NCBI GenBank assembly: GCA_963665555.2
Contig: OY762308.1
Span: 1,922,001-1,986,000 of the forward strand
Length of the DNA: 64,000 bases
Direction of reading: 5' to 3'
Origin: CAXXXW01 sp963665555
GTDB lineage: Bacteria > Pseudomonadota > Alphaproteobacteria > Thalassobaculales > Thalassobaculaceae
Of the stretch, positions 63,080 through 64,000 are shown piece by piece. How positions within the stretch are numbered: the first letter of the stretch is position 1; each line of letters starts with the position of its first letter. The notes beneath the pieces are model-generated. The model was given only the letters and a program-made list of their open reading frames with translations. It was not told the DNA's origin and did not search any database. Both the position numbers and the translations under genes were made by a program.

Positions 63080-64000
63080 TCCTGCTCCGCCTCGCCGCGC
63101 GCTCGCTGCTGGCCCGCCGGGCCACGGCCGGGCTGACCGCCTTCGCGATCGCGCTGTCGGTCGCGCTGTTCCTCGGCGTCGAGAAGGTGCGGACCGGCGC
63201 GCGCGCCAGCTTCGCCGACACGATCTCGAACACCGACCTGATCGTCGGCGCCCGGTCCGGCGGCGTGCAGCTGCTGCTCTATTCGGTGTTCGGCGTCGGC
63301 AACGCCACCAACAACGTCTCCTGGGAGAGCTACCTCGACATCTCCGCCCGGCCGGAGGTGGAGTGGATCGTGCCGGTCTCCCTCGGCGACAGCCATCGCG
63401 GCTTCCGGGTGATGGGCACGACGCCGGAGTATTTCGACCGCTACCGCTACCGGGGCGGCCAGCCGCTCGCCTTCGCCGAGGGCGGGCGGTTCGACGACCT
63501 GTTCGACGCCGTGGTGGGCGCCGACGTGGCGGCGAGGTTCGGCTACCGGGTCGGCGACCCCATTATCGTCTCGCACGGCCTCGCCTCGTTCAGCGACCAC
63601 GACGACAAGCCCTTCCGCATTTCCGGCGTGCTGGAGAAGACCGGCGCGCCGGTGGACCGGGCGGTGCTGGTCGGCCTCGAAGCCATCGAGGCGATCCATG
63701 TCGACTGGCGCGGCGGCGGCCGGATTCCGGGCTTGCGGATTTCGGCCGACGAGGTGCGGGCGATGGACCTGACGCCGAAGGCCGTCACCGCCGCGATGAT
63801 CGGCGTGAAGTCGCGCCTGCGCATCTTCCGGCTGCAGCGCGCGATCAACGAGTACCGCGAGGAGCCGCTGCTCGCCATCCTGCCCGGCGTGGCGCTGCAG
63901 GAGTTGTGGGGCATCGTCGGCGTGGCCGAGACGGCGCTGGCCGGCGTGTCGGCGATGGTGGTGGCGACGGCGCTGCTCGGCATGGCGGCGACGATCCGGG
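63076..64000 (+). CDS. FtsX-like (MacB-type) ABC permease, 3'-truncated by window end
   Basis: GTG start at 63076, overlapping the ATPase stop by four bases; open to the end of the window (308 codons). The protein begins LLRLAARSLLARRATAGLTA and enters a first membrane helix (AFAIALSVALFLGVEK). A large periplasmic domain follows (NTDLIVGARSGGVQLLLYSV, GTTPEYFDRYRYRGGQPL, GADVAARFGYRVGDPIIVSH), and the second helix begins at the cut (VGVAETALAGVSAMVVATAL). This is the type VII ABC permease plan. It matches the zrgB position of the Vibrio locus in type. Confidence 0.88.
   Translation, partial: MILLRLAARSLLARRATAGLTAFAIALSVALFLGVEKVRTGARASFADTISNTDLIVGARSGGVQLLLYSVFGVGNATNNVSWESYLDISARPEVEWIVPVSLGDSHRGFRVMGTTPEYFDRYRYRGGQPLAFAEGGRFDDLFDAVVGADVAARFGYRVGDPIIVSHGLASFSDHDDKPFRISGVLEKTGAPVDRAVLVGLEAIEAIHVDWRGGGRIPGLRISADEVRAMDLTPKAVTAAMIGVKSRLRIFRLQRAINEYREEPLLAILPGVALQELWGIVGVAETALAGVSAMVVATALLGMAATIR

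Noticed and set aside
1..64000. tRNA, rRNA, prophage or integrated element with attachment sites
   Set aside because: No tRNA-like cloverleaf, integrase, transposase or phage structural gene was found in gaps or genes.

Overview
The window is a very GC-rich bacterial chromosome segment from a Gram-negative alphaproteobacterium, probably marine. The outer-envelope block rpsB-tsf-pyrH-frr-uppS-cdsA-rseP-bamA-ompH-lpxD-fabZ-lpxA-lpxI-lpxB (25077-38483, minus strand) has the alphaproteobacterial order and includes LpxI rather than LpxH. A DddL-type DMSP lyase, a heterotetrameric sarcosine oxidase operon, a TauD-type dioxygenase and many CoA-transferase and luciferase-like oxidoreductase genes fit a marine heterotroph that lives on osmolytes and small organic acids. 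No rRNA, tRNA, CRISPR array, prophage or complete insertion sequence was seen.

Layout. 1-1337: 3' part of a lytic transglycosylase. 1439-6667: soxBDAG, which demethylates sarcosine and passes the one-carbon unit to folate. 6680-7667: a lower-GC island with a ClpP-fold protease of the serine dehydrogenase proteinase family and a 58-residue upstream ORF. 7819-11833: CaiB/BaiF CoA-transferase plus a ThDP enzyme, divergent from a TauD-type dioxygenase. 11873-12222: two tandem copies of a 145-bp repeat that run into the 3' end of a fic gene. 13398-22363: a catabolic run (two luciferase-like monooxygenases, hydroxyacid dehydrogenase, amidase, FAD monooxygenase, SDR and a 531-residue protein I do not recognise), interrupted by a REP-like palindrome pair. 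22392-25129: dienelactone hydrolase, a DUF1640 coiled-coil protein and a DHA2 efflux pump.

25077-38483 is the translation and envelope block; dxr, often found between cdsA and rseP in alphaproteobacteria, is not there. 38665-46693 (minus) is a tightly packed run: CoA-transferase A and B, a CaiB/BaiF enzyme, a 1242-residue secreted fusion of a calcium-binding FG-GAP propeller with a vanadium haloperoxidase domain, and a three-gene cobalt-type nitrile hydratase/thiocyanate hydrolase with a split beta subunit. 46822-47709 holds a lower-GC NYN-domain gene with a promoter and a strongly structured leader. 47710-54469 has a second ThDP enzyme, a GST, a CmcJ/NvfI-like oxygenase, two SDRs, a PIN toxin with a short antitoxin-like gene, and an EamA exporter. 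54494-56839 has a tandem RidA protein divergent from a Tat-exported copper nitrite reductase. 56891-60121 is gatCAB. 60244-64000 has ruvX, dddL, and a zrgABC-like zinc uptake locus (His-rich DUF2796 protein, ABC ATPase, FtsX-type permease cut by the window end).

Coordinates include stop codons. Where an alternative start was preferred (GTG or TTG, or an internal ATG with a better ribosome binding site), the reason is given. No database search could be run; family names rest on motifs and remembered family sequences.
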